Source: Blastococcus sp.
GTDB lineage: Bacteria > Actinomycetota > Actinomycetes > Mycobacteriales > Geodermatophilaceae
Assembly (NCBI GenBank): GCA_025965795.1
Contig: JAOPWH010000256.1
Location: 54,459 to 118,458 of the forward strand
Reading direction: 5' to 3'
Length of the DNA stretch: 64,000 nt
The notes beneath the pieces were generated by a model that did no database searches, was not told the DNA's origin, and was given only the letters and a program-made list of their open reading frames with translations. The translations under genes and the position numbers were made by a program. Positions 41,239 through 49,788 of this stretch are shown one piece after another (position 1 is the stretch's first letter; each line of letters begins with the position of its first letter).

Positions 41239-42747
41239 GTGGTGGACGATCCCCGGGCCGGAACCCCGACCTCCCTGGCACCGCTCGCGGACGCCGACCT
41301 GGCAGTACGGTCCGCTGCGCCGCGGCTGCGGGCCTCGTGGCGGCGCAGCGAGCAGTACGGTCTCTCCCACGACGAGGTGGCCCCGGTGTTCACCGGATCG
41401 CTGGACACCGGGTCGCTGCTCTACGAGTGCGCCTCGCGGGTGCTCACCGACCTGCAGGCCACGATCGCGAACGAGCCGGTCAGCCTGATGGTGGCCGACC
41501 GCGAGGGACTCGTCCTCGCCCGTCTCGGCGGCGATCCGACCATCACGGCGTCGCTCGATCGTGTCCACCTTGCCCCGGGGTTCTTCTACGCCGAGCGCAA
41601 CGCCGGCACCAACGGGCTGGGCCTCTCCCTCGCCGACCGGGCGCCGTCTCTGGTGCGGGCCGCCGACCACTACTGCACCGAGCTGCGCGGCTACACCTGC
41701 GCGGCCGCGCCGGTGCTGGATCCGGTCTCGGGAGACCTGGCCGGAAGCATCAACCTGACGACGTGGTCGGATTCCTCGTCCGACCTCCTGCTGGCGCTCG
41801 CCCAGGCCGCGGCGGGCGCGACCAGCGGCCTGATGCTGGTCCGCTCGACCGGACGAGCGGTGCGCGCGGCGCCGCGCGGACAGGTCGTCCACGTCGTGGG
41901 CGGACACCTCTCGCGCGATACCGGCGATCCGTGCGCATCCGCCGCCTGGCGCGCAGCGGTCACCGATGTCGGAACCGCGACGGCGGCCGGCCGGGTCGTG
42001 GCGGTGGTGGGCGAGGAGGGCGCGGGCAAGTCCACACTGGCCGCCCTGGCCCGCCGACGACTGGTCGCGCGCCAGCGCATCCTCCATGCCCGAGCACCGG
42101 AAGCCGCCGACGTCGCGGCGTGGTTGGAGCTGTGGACCCCCGCTCTGCGGGACGAGGACGCCTGCGTCCTCGTGTCGGGCCTGCATCGGTTGCCCGCCTG
42201 GGCCGCCGGGGATCTCGCGCACACCCTCGAGGGCGTCCACCACACCGGCGGTCGACCTCAGCCCTTCGCATTCACCGCGCCGGACTTCGCGGCGATCCCC
42301 GAGCAGCTGGCCCCGCTCGTCGACACCGTGGTCGAAGCGCCCCCGCTGCGTCACCGGGCGGAGGACATCCTGCCGTTGGCGCACCACTTCGCCCACGAGG
42401 AACGACACCGCACGCTGGCCTTCACCCCACGAGCCGCACGATCGCTGGCCGGCTACTCCTGGCCGGGCAACGTCGCTCAGCTCCGGCGCGTCGTCCGCGA
42501 GGCGGCATCCCGCGCCGACGTCGTCGACGTCCAGCACCTGGCACCCGAGGTCCTGGACGGCGGCCGCCGGTCGCTGACCCGCCTCGAGACCCTCGAACGG
42601 GACGAGATCGTGCGGTGCCTCACCGAGCCGAACACCACGATCACCCGGGCGGCCGAGGATCTGGGCATCGGCCGCGCCACGCTGTACCGGAAGATCGCGC
42701 AGTACGACATCACGATCCCCGGGCGCTCAGCGGGACCGCATGGCTGA
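41239..42747 (+). CDS. AcoR/MimR-like GAF, AAA-type and Fis-HTH transcriptional activator
   Basis: 502-residue regulator. An N-terminal GAF domain (about 40-215, with APGFFYAERNAGTNGLG) comes first, followed by a degenerate AAA+ domain with Walker A GEEGAGKST and the FTPRAARSLAGYSWPGNVAQLRR end region, then a C-terminal Fis-type HTH (TRAAEDLGIGRATLYRKI). The GAFTGA loop needed to engage sigma-54 is missing, as expected in actinobacteria. This design matches activators of acetone/propane and alcohol oxidation operons. GTG 41239 is preferred: GAGGGGG sits upstream, whereas the earlier ATG at 41170 has no site. It faces the amidohydrolase operon across about 200 bases. Confidence 0.87.
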   Translation: MVDDPRAGTPTSLAPLADADLAVRSAAPRLRASWRRSEQYGLSHDEVAPVFTGSLDTGSLLYECASRVLTDLQATIANEPVSLMVADREGLVLARLGGDPTITASLDRVHLAPGFFYAERNAGTNGLGLSLADRAPSLVRAADHYCTELRGYTCAAAPVLDPVSGDLAGSINLTTWSDSSSDLLLALAQAAAGATSGLMLVRSTGRAVRAAPRGQVVHVVGGHLSRDTGDPCASAAWRAAVTDVGTATAAGRVVAVVGEEGAGKSTLAALARRRLVARQRILHARAPEAADVAAWLELWTPALRDEDACVLVSGLHRLPAWAAGDLAHTLEGVHHTGGRPQPFAFTAPDFAAIPEQLAPLVDTVVEAPPLRHRAEDILPLAHHFAHEERHRTLAFTPRAARSLAGYSWPGNVAQLRRVVREAASRADVVDVQHLAPEVLDGGRRSLTRLETLERDEIVRCLTEPNTTITRAAEDLGIGRATLYRKIAQYDITIPGRSAGPHG

Positions 42748-42789
42748 CCGCTCACCCGCGACGGCCCGGGCCGCAACCGGCAGAGGTCG

Positions 42790-43260
42790 TCAGAACGAGA
42801 GCATTCCGCTGACGAGTGCCCGCCAGGTGATCGGTCCGACGATGCCGTCGACTGTGACCTCCGGATAGTCCTGGGCGAGCGCCTGCTGGAAGCCCCGGAC
42901 GGCCTCGTCCGTCATCGGACCGAAGACGCCGTCCACCTGCAGTCCGAGAGTCGGATCGCCCGACTCGTTCCGGTACTGGAACTCCTCCTGGACGCCGCGG
43001 ACCGCGTCGCCCTGGTCACCCTTCTTCACGATGACGACCAGCGCGCCCCAGGTCTTCGGGCCGACGATGCCGTCGACCGTCAGGTGCTCGGCCTGCTGGA
43101 AGGCGCGTGACGCGGTGTTCGTCACGGGACCGAAGACGCCGTCCACCTGTACGTTCTGTCCGCCGACACGTAGCAGGTACTGCATCGTCGGCACCGGGTG
43201 CTGCTGGTCTCCCTGCCGTACGAGCGGGAACGGCAGGATCGTGTGGACTGTGCCGGTCAT
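42790..43260 (-). CDS. Double peptidoglycan-binding domain protein without a signal peptide
   Basis: 156-residue protein made of two PG_binding_1 repeats. Repeat 1 has VQVDGVFGPVTNTASRAFQQ and TVDGIVGPKTWGALV; repeat 2 has LQVDGVFGPMTDEAVRGFQQ and TVDGIVGPITWRALV. There is no catalytic domain and no signal peptide (it begins MTGTVHTILPFPLVRQGD), so export or cytoplasmic use is unclear. ATG 43260 follows TGGAGAC. Downstream is the convergent activator gene, upstream the PKD lipoprotein. Proteins of this type occur singly in many actinobacteria. Confidence 0.85.
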   Translation of the reverse strand: MTGTVHTILPFPLVRQGDQQHPVPTMQYLLRVGGQNVQVDGVFGPVTNTASRAFQQAEHLTVDGIVGPKTWGALVVIVKKGDQGDAVRGVQEEFQYRNESGDPTLGLQVDGVFGPMTDEAVRGFQQALAQDYPEVTVDGIVGPITWRALVSGMLSF

Positions 43261-43442
43261 GTCGTCTCCAGAGCGACGGAATCCGCCGGGCGGGCAGAGC
43301 CCGGACCGACGCGGGAACGACGACGCCGTGTCCCGTCAGGACGCTCGCAGCCGGCCGTCACCGAACCGTCACCGCGGCAACGTCCAAGCCGCTGATCACG
43401 GCCTGCTCTGACCGCGACGTGGCTGCCCGCCGTTCGACGCGG

Positions 43443-43871
43443 TCAGACCACGTCGACCACGCACGGGGACGAAGCCGTGCTCTGCCGTCCGGAGGCGCTG
43501 GTCAGGGTGAGGGTTACGGCGTACCGCCCTGCAACCTCGAACCGGTGGCGCACCTTCTGGCCCACCAGCGTCTCACCGTCGGTGGTCCGCCACTCGTACC
43601 GCACGATCTCATCGTCGTTCGCCGGCACGGACGCGCTGCCGTCGAGGAGGACGTCGAGCGGGGCGGCACCCTGGCTCGGCCGGGCGGCGCAGACGGCGAT
43701 CGGGGTCGCCGCCTGCGTCGTCCGCACGTCGGGCGGCGCCGCCGACGCGTCGTCCTCCCGCGTCAGCTCCTCACCGTTCCCCCGCGACCTCCCGGCGTCG
43801 GGGCTGTCCCCGTGCGCTCCGCAGCCGCTGAGCAGCACGAGGACGAACCCGCCCAGGACGACCCGGCTCAC
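43443..43871 (-). CDS. Lipoprotein with a PKD domain
   Basis: 142-residue lipoprotein. The signal is VVLGGFVLVLLSGC, with a lipobox LLSGC giving Cys17 or so as the lipid-modified residue. After an acidic linker (about 20-50), a PKD domain follows (LDVLLDGSASVPANDDE, IVRYEWRTTDGET, HRFEVAGRYAVTLTLTSASGR). GTG 43871 overlaps the stop of the large metalloprotease gene (GTGA), so the lipoprotein is translationally coupled to it. It may tether or present the secreted protease or its substrate on the membrane outer face. Confidence 0.82.
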   Translation of the reverse strand: MSRVVLGGFVLVLLSGCGAHGDSPDAGRSRGNGEELTREDDASAAPPDVRTTQAATPIAVCAARPSQGAAPLDVLLDGSASVPANDDEIVRYEWRTTDGETLVGQKVRHRFEVAGRYAVTLTLTSASGRQSTASSPCVVDVV

Positions 43872-46800
43872 CGGGTCGTGATGGCATCCAGGGGCACCTG
43901 GGTTCCGGTCGCCTTGGGGTTCTTCGTGCCCAGCGCCTTCAGCGTGATGGTGTGGGTGCCGCTCGCCAGTGGATAGGACAGCTTGACACCCCACTGAGCC
44001 GTGGCCGCGTACAGGTCGATCGTGCCGCGACTCGTCCCGTCGATGATGATCTCGGCCTTGCCGAAGGTCTTCCCGCGCGCCGTAGTCAGGTCGACGCCCG
44101 TCCCGGTGAACGTGAGGCTCGCGGTCGAGCCGGCGCTGGCCGCGAAGCGGTAACTCCCGCCGCTGGCCGCGGTGGCGGTCTTTCCCTGCCAGGCGCTGTA
44201 CGCGACGGTCACCACCGTGTCGTCGGTCTGCTTGGTGCCCACGGCGAAGCCGTCCAGTGTGACCGCGGTCCCGGTGGCTGCCGCGTTCTTGCTCCCGGCG
44301 ACCTTCACGACCACGCTGTGCGCCTTGGAGGCCAGGCCGCTGTAGGTGGTCGTCCTGCTGCCGGCAACCGACGCGTACAGGTCCACCAGCCCCTTGTTGA
44401 CCCCGTCGATGAGGACGGTGGCCATGCCCATCGTGGGTCCCGTCCGGGCCATGTAGCTCAGCGAGGTGCCGGTGAACTTCCACGTGGCGGTGGCGGTCTT
44501 GGTGCTGCTCTGCCGGTACCCACCGCCGGAGGCAGCCGTGTCCGCCACACCGACCCAGCTCGACAGGGTCACCGAACGACTGGTGTCCTGCACCACCACC
44601 GCGCCGCTGCCGGTCGGGGTGACCGCGTTGGACGCCGCGGACGCCGGCCCGGACCCGTAGCCGTTCGTCGCCCTGACCGTGAACGTGTAGCTCGTTCCCG
44701 CGGTGAGGCCGGAGACCACGGCGCTGGTCGCGTTCCCGGCGACGCTGGCGGTTCCGCCCGCCGGTGAGGAGGTGACCATGTACCCGTTGATCGGGCTGTT
44801 GTGCGCGTCAGGCGCCTGCCAGGAGACGGTCGCCGAGTTGACGCCCGCCACCGCGCTGACTCCGGTCGGGGCGGCCGGCACGTCACCGACCGTCACGCTG
44901 CCGGTGCTTTTGCCGGTGGCGGCGTCGTCGTCGGTGACCGTCAGGACCGGCTCGTAATTGCCCGGCGAGGAATAGGTGTGCAAGGCGGTCTTGCCGGATC
45001 CCGTCGTTCCGTCGCCCCAGTTCCACGCGTACGAGCTGACCGTGCCGTCCGGGTCGTAGGAGTCCGAGGCGTCGAACTGGACGGTGACGCTGGTCCGACC
45101 GGACGCCGCGCTCTGGGTGAAGCCGGCGATCGGCTCGGCGTTCTCCGGGTTGACGGTGATCGTGCGCTCGGCGAGCGTCAGGCCGGAGTTGCCGGCGTTG
45201 TCGGTCACCGTCAGGGAGGCCGTGAACGTGCCCACGCCCGTGTACTGGTGGCTGGGCGAAACCCCGGTGCCGGTCGCGCCGTCACCGAAGTCCCAGCTGT
45301 ACGTGGCGATGGTGCCGTCCGGGTCCGACGACGTGCCGCCGTTGAAGTGGACGGTCAGCGGGCCCTTTCCGCTGGTCGTGTCGGCGGTGAAGGCAGGGAC
45401 GGGAGAGGACGCCTGCTGGGCCCTGACCTCCGGGGGGATCGCGTTCAGGAGGTCCTCGGCGGTGGGCTCGTCGTCGGCTGCGCCGGCCACCCGCGCGGAT
45501 CCGGAGGCGAGACCGTCCGCCTTGCGGAACTGGATGGATCCCTCGGTGGTACCGGTCCGCCAGTCCACGTTGCCGGCCAGCCAGCCGATCGTGCCGTCAC
45601 CATTGACGTCGGCGGACACATAGGTGTCGGACTCGAAGGAGCAGCTGGCGTTCCAGTCGATCGACGGCGGGCTCAGGTACCGGTAGTCGGGTGTGCTGTC
45701 GCCGCAGATGGTGTTGCTGCCGTTGCGGGTGTACATGTAGTAGCCGCTGTAGCCGATGCCGTTGAGCTCGCTGAGCGAACTTTCGTCGACGCCGGAGTCG
45801 AACCGGGAGAAGTCGAAGGCGAAGAGGCCGCTGGTCAGCGGGATGCCGGTGGTCTGGTACGCGTAGCTCATGACGCTCAGGTAGTTGGGCTTCCAGTTCG
45901 GCAGATCCGCCGCACCCCCGTGCCCGAGGCCGAGTGCGTGACCGAACTCGTGCAGGAAGGTGCCCGCCTGCTGCAGGACCGTGCCGCCCTTCGTGGGCCA
46001 TGCGCCCAGCGTGATGACGAAGCCGGACCCTGGAATGCCGTCGGCCTGGCCGCTCGACGAGGTGCCCGGCTGCTTGTCGCAGGCGCAGGCGTAGTAGAAG
46101 GCCGGGAATCGGCGGGCCGGTGTGAAGTGGTCGGCCTTGAGCTCCGTCAGGTTGCTGGCGTTCGCGTTCCGGTCGGCGAGCGGGCCGGCCTTGGAGAGGC
46201 TTCCCCAGGTGGCGCCGCTGACCGGGTTCATGACGCTGCCCGGTCCGGCATCGACGTGCAGGTGGATGCCGGAGACGCCGTCCGGGTTGTCCAGCGGGGC
46301 GGCGTTGAAGCTGTTCATCGCGATCTGCAGGGCAGCCGGCTTCAACGCGAACGCCGCGCCCATGTTGTCCAGGTGCACGAACAGGTCCTTGTGCAGGGGG
46401 TCCGCGCCCATCGCGGGCAGGTTGAGGAACGTGCCCGCGGCCCCGTGTCCGGCAGCGGTCGAGCCGTCGGACTGCACGGTCACGCCGAAGCGCTCCCAGT
46501 CGTCGGGCAGCCCGTCCTTGTCGCTGTCGCTGGCGTTGGTGCTGGACGTACACAGCGACGACGAGGAGGCGTGGAAGGTGGACATGTTCGCCAGGAAGGC
46601 GGCGGAGTCGTAGATGTGGTCGCCCGCGTCGAAGATCGACAGGTAGAGGGAGTGCGCGCCTGCCGTCACCGGGGTACGGGCGGTGAGCTGCACCGTGGCG
46701 CCGTCGTACTCCAGCCCCGTGTCGCTGGTGAAGTCGTCGGCGAGGGAGTTGTTGACGCTGATGACGTTGCCGTGGGAGTCCTTGGCGAAGTTGTTCGGGG

Positions 46801-47392
46801 CGCTGATCGTCGATCCGTCGACCAGCCAGGTCGTCTGGTCGAGTTCCGCGATGAAGCCGTCGTTGAAGGCAGTTCCGACGTACTCCGGGAACTCCTCGCT
46901 GGCGAAGGACGCATCGAAACTGAGGCAGTTGTCCCCTGGTGGGACGTTGACAGAGATGCGGGCGGTCGAGACGTCGTAGGCCCCTCGCGTCAGCGGCGTC
47001 CCGTTGTCGCGGCCATCGTTGCTGAGCTCGTTCGGCGGCGGGATGAGCGCCGTGGAGCCGGTGGTCAGGACGGCGAGGCCGGCGGGTGCGTCGACGAAGG
47101 TGGAAGGCCGGTAGCTCGTGAGCCCGTTGGCGTCGGAGGCGCTGCAGTCCACCCAGCTCGTGCCGGCGACGAGCCCGCTCTGCGAGGAGAGCCCGTTCGA
47201 CAGGTCGGGACAGAGGGGATCGACCGCGGCGACGGGCCGCGGCATCAGCGAGGGCAGGCTTCCCGCGCCCGTTCGTGCCTGCGGAGCCGCGCCCGTGCCG
47301 GGTGCTGCGGAGGCGACCGCGGGCAACGTGAGCTGGACCGCGACGAGGCCGGCGACGGCCAGCGCTGACCAAGGGTGGCGTGGCGAGATCAT
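43868..47392 (-). CDS. Secreted multidomain zinc metalloprotease with choice-of-anchor L, PKD and FN3 domains
   Basis: Exported protein of 1174 residues. The signal peptide runs to about residue 29 (LAVAGLVAVQLTLPAVASA). A choice-of-anchor-L type domain (about 85-280) has SFASEEFPEYVGTAFNDGF. A calcium-type DSDKDGLPDDWE turn follows, then a metallopeptidase core with HEFGHALGLGH (about 480), the zinc motif HExxHxxGxxH. The C-terminal half has two PKD domains (about 660-840), one FN3 (845-930) and two homologous ~110-residue repeats (about 935-1055 and 1060-1174) sharing YRxxxxxTA and LDGF/LDAI endings. It probably degrades extracellular protein. A lipoprotein gene overlaps its stop. ATG 47392 has GGGGG upstream. 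Confidence 0.88.
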   Translation of the reverse strand: MISPRHPWSALAVAGLVAVQLTLPAVASAAPGTGAAPQARTGAGSLPSLMPRPVAAVDPLCPDLSNGLSSQSGLVAGTSWVDCSASDANGLTSYRPSTFVDAPAGLAVLTTGSTALIPPPNELSNDGRDNGTPLTRGAYDVSTARISVNVPPGDNCLSFDASFASEEFPEYVGTAFNDGFIAELDQTTWLVDGSTISAPNNFAKDSHGNVISVNNSLADDFTSDTGLEYDGATVQLTARTPVTAGAHSLYLSIFDAGDHIYDSAAFLANMSTFHASSSSLCTSSTNASDSDKDGLPDDWERFGVTVQSDGSTAAGHGAAGTFLNLPAMGADPLHKDLFVHLDNMGAAFALKPAALQIAMNSFNAAPLDNPDGVSGIHLHVDAGPGSVMNPVSGATWGSLSKAGPLADRNANASNLTELKADHFTPARRFPAFYYACACDKQPGTSSSGQADGIPGSGFVITLGAWPTKGGTVLQQAGTFLHEFGHALGLGHGGAADLPNWKPNYLSVMSYAYQTTGIPLTSGLFAFDFSRFDSGVDESSLSELNGIGYSGYYMYTRNGSNTICGDSTPDYRYLSPPSIDWNASCSFESDTYVSADVNGDGTIGWLAGNVDWRTGTTEGSIQFRKADGLASGSARVAGAADDEPTAEDLLNAIPPEVRAQQASSPVPAFTADTTSGKGPLTVHFNGGTSSDPDGTIATYSWDFGDGATGTGVSPSHQYTGVGTFTASLTVTDNAGNSGLTLAERTITVNPENAEPIAGFTQSAASGRTSVTVQFDASDSYDPDGTVSSYAWNWGDGTTGSGKTALHTYSSPGNYEPVLTVTDDDAATGKSTGSVTVGDVPAAPTGVSAVAGVNSATVSWQAPDAHNSPINGYMVTSSPAGGTASVAGNATSAVVSGLTAGTSYTFTVRATNGYGSGPASAASNAVTPTGSGAVVVQDTSRSVTLSSWVGVADTAASGGGYRQSSTKTATATWKFTGTSLSYMARTGPTMGMATVLIDGVNKGLVDLYASVAGSRTTTYSGLASKAHSVVVKVAGSKNAAATGTAVTLDGFAVGTKQTDDTVVTVAYSAWQGKTATAASGGSYRFAASAGSTASLTFTGTGVDLTTARGKTFGKAEIIIDGTSRGTIDLYAATAQWGVKLSYPLASGTHTITLKALGTKNPKATGTQVPLDAITTR

Positions 47393-47833
47393 CGGAGGCC
47401 CCCGTACCGTGAATGCGCTGGTCCGCCCGGACCGAGGTCCGCTGAGCAGCCGCTGCGGAGGCCGGACGCTACAGCCGGCCCGGAACGCCGTCCATGGCTT
47501 CGGACACGGCAGACGACGCCCGGTCGGCCTCCCGCCCGGTCCGGCCCTGGGACATCTCCGTCCGCATGTCGCAGCGGTACGCCGGTCGTGTCGTGGGCGA
47601 GTTGGACGCCTGCCATCGTGGGCTCCTCGTGTCCGGTTCGGCCGGAGGGCCGATCTCCCCGACCCGGAAGCTAGTCAGAGGCGGGCCGGACGTCTGTCAG
47701 CCGGCCGACAGCCCAGGTGTCGTCCTGCCGACAGCCATCGCGGCCTACGCCGCCCGCGGACGACTGGCAGCATGCCCGGGTCCGAGATCGACAGCGCGTG
47801 GCCCCGGCCGGCGGCCGTTCCCGAGGAGGCGGC
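47393..47833. other. Intergenic region with an 18-base near-palindrome
   Basis: About 440 bases between the metalloprotease start and the broken TMEM175 gene. I see no convincing gene. At 47694-47711 CTGTCAGCCGGCCGACAG is a palindrome with one mismatched pair, and a further ccgacag copy follows at about 47735. These could be an operator for the gene to the right or left. Confidence 0.4.
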
Positions 47834-48520
47834 ATGACGCGCACGAAGCACCCGGCCCGGATGCCGGTCAGGTCTCTGCCACGGCCCAGAGTGCAGGACC
47901 GCCGGAGCCGTCCCTCGGATTCGAGCGGGTGGTGTTCTTCAGCGACGCTGTCGTGGCGATCGTCATGACGCTGGTGGTCCTGCCGCTCACGGCGGAGATC
48001 CAGCTCCCGGAGGGCGAGGGCAGCGTCCTGTCCGAGGTCCTGTCGCACTGGCTGACCGTGCTCACGTTCGGGGTCGGCTTCCTCGTCGTCGGCCAGTTCT
48101 GGATCGCCCATCACCGAACCTTCGGCAACCTCCGCGGCACCGACCACGGGCTGCTCTGGTTCACCCTGGTCGTCCTGATGACCGTGGCCCTCCTGCCCTT
48201 CCCGGCGGCCTCCTCGGCGGGCGGTCCACGCCCGAGCACTCGTTCCCGGTGGTCTTTACGCGGGAAGCCTCACGCTCACCAGCACGGCCATGACGGCGAC
48301 CTGGCTGTACGCCGTCCGCCGCGGACTGGTGGCGGGGACGCTGTCCGGGGAGGTGACGTCCGCGATCACCGCACGCGCCGCGGCCACCACCGCGGTCTTC
48401 GCCGGATCGGTGGGCGCCGCGTTCCTGGGCCTCTGACCCGCCGCGCTGTGCTGGCTCGTCGTCCTCCCGGTCGTCCGGCTGCTCGTGGGCCGGTCGACCG
48501 GCCTCTCTCTGGCCCGGTCA
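47834..48520 (+). pseudogene. TMEM175/DUF1211-family gene, frameshifted and decayed
   Basis: Remnant of a TMEM175-family membrane protein gene. GAGGAGG precedes ATG 47834, but the family signature (FFSDAVVAIVMTLVVLPL, then HWLTVLTFGVGFLVVG and IAHHRTFGNL) lies in another frame from about 47925. After ALLPFPAA (about 48210) the frame changes twice (one shift near 48235, a one-base deletion at GTCTTTACGCG near 48258), where YAGSLTLTSTAMTATWLYAVRRG resumes in pieces. A TGA at 48434 then interrupts a last hydrophobic stretch (ALCWLVVLPVVRLLVGR) that continues to about 48520. Assembly error could mimic one shift but hardly all. Confidence 0.72.
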
Positions 48521-49723
48521 TCAGCTCGTGGGCTCGCCGCGGTCGGCGAGCCGCGCCGCCCGCAGCCGCAGGTAGTCGCGTTCCGGCCCGCTGTTGGTGA
48601 GCTCCGCGGCCGCGCGGTACTCCGCCACGGCCGCGTCGAGCTGCCCGGCCCGTTCCAGCAGGTGCGCCCGGACGGCGCCCAGGCGATGGCGGTCGGTCAG
48701 CCGGTGGTCGTCCTCCAGCGGCCGGAGGGCGTCCAGGCCGGCCGTCGGACCGTGGACCATGGCCACCGCGACCGCGCGATTCAGTGCCACCACCGGGCCG
48801 CCGGTCATGCGGGTCAGGACGCCGTAGAGCGCGAGGATCTGCGGCCAGTCGGTCTCCGCAGAGGACGGCGCCTCGTCGTGCACCGCCGCGATCGCCGCCT
48901 GCAACTGGAAGGGTCCGACCCGGCCCGCGCGCAGCGCCTCCGTGACCAGCCCGACGCCTTCGGCGATGTCCTCGCGGTTCCACCGGGACCGGTCCTGCTC
49001 GGCCAGGGGCACCAGTGCACCGTCCGGGCCGGTGCGCGCGGGGCTCCGCGCGACGGTGAGCAGCATGAGCGCGAGCAGACCGGCCACCTCGGGATCACCG
49101 GGCACCAGGCGGTACAGCAGCCGGGCGAGGCGGACGGCCTCGCGGGCGAGGTCGGGGCGCTGCAGGTCCGCGCCCGCGGTGCTGGTGTGCGCCTCGGTGA
49201 ACATGAGGTAGAGCACCTGGAGGACCGCGTCGAGGCGGCTCGGCCAGTCCGCCGGCGACGGCATCCGGATCGCCTCGCCAGTGACCTTCAGGGTCTGCTT
49301 CGCGCGGCTGATCCGCTGCGCCATCGTCGCCTCGGGCACCAGGAAGGCAGCGGCGATCTCGGCGGTGGTCAGGCCGCCCACCGAGCGCAGGGTGAGGGCG
49401 ACCGCGGACGCCCGGGTCAGCGCGGGTGAGCAGCAGAGCACGAGCACCAGCAGGGTGTCGTCGGCGTCGCCCCGACGCCCGGCGTCCGCCGGCGGGGCGG
49501 CGCGCTCCAGCGACGACACCTGGGCGGCGACGTGGTCCTCACGACGCCGCCGGGCGCTGTCCCGCCGGATCTGCTCGACCATCCGGCGGTGGCCGACCTG
49601 GATCAGCCAGCCGCGCGGGCTCGCCGGGAGCCCCTCCTCCGGCCACTGCACGGCCGCTGCCAGGAGCGCCTCCTGCGCCGCGTCCTCGGCAAGGGAGAAG
49701 TCGCCCGATCGGCGGGCGAGCAC
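48521..49723 (-). CDS. ECF42-type RNA polymerase sigma factor
   Basis: Extracytoplasmic-function sigma factor with a long C-terminal helical/TPR-like domain, the ECF42 layout. The sigma-2 part has GDFSLAEDAAQEALLAA, the sigma-4 part TTAEIAAAFLVPEATMAQR with the HTH, and the extension contains FTEAHTS and LNRAVAVAMVHGP repeats. Its usual partner, a YCII/DGPF protein, is encoded directly upstream. The start is doubtful: GTG 49723 removes the beginning of the first helix, while open frame continues upstream (LRELAPQVVG) to a CTG at 49792 that overlaps the YCII stop (CTGA). The full protein may therefore be about 23 residues longer, starting with a non-standard codon. Confidence 0.85.
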   Translation of the reverse strand: MLARRSGDFSLAEDAAQEALLAAAVQWPEEGLPASPRGWLIQVGHRRMVEQIRRDSARRRREDHVAAQVSSLERAAPPADAGRRGDADDTLLVLVLCCSPALTRASAVALTLRSVGGLTTAEIAAAFLVPEATMAQRISRAKQTLKVTGEAIRMPSPADWPSRLDAVLQVLYLMFTEAHTSTAGADLQRPDLAREAVRLARLLYRLVPGDPEVAGLLALMLLTVARSPARTGPDGALVPLAEQDRSRWNREDIAEGVGLVTEALRAGRVGPFQLQAAIAAVHDEAPSSAETDWPQILALYGVLTRMTGGPVVALNRAVAVAMVHGPTAGLDALRPLEDDHRLTDRHRLGAVRAHLLERAGQLDAAVAEYRAAAELTNSGPERDYLRLRAARLADRGEPTS

Positions 49724-49788
49724 ACCGACGACCTGCGGCGCGAGCTCGCGCAGCAGGTCGTCGGTGTCCCGGAGGTCCGGTATCGCCC

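Noticed and set aside
42747-42790. GC-rich palindrome between the activator and the peptidoglycan-binding gene as terminator
   Set aside because: GGCCCGGGCC has no loop and no U tract; too weak to call.
44801-47368. 855-codon plus-strand open frame across the metalloprotease
   Set aside because: Antisense shadow with no domain, signal peptide or ribosome-binding site.
47494-47830. Possible plus-strand gene between the protease and the broken TMEM175 gene
   Set aside because: No recognisable domain, poor ribosome-binding site, and codon pattern unlike real genes here.
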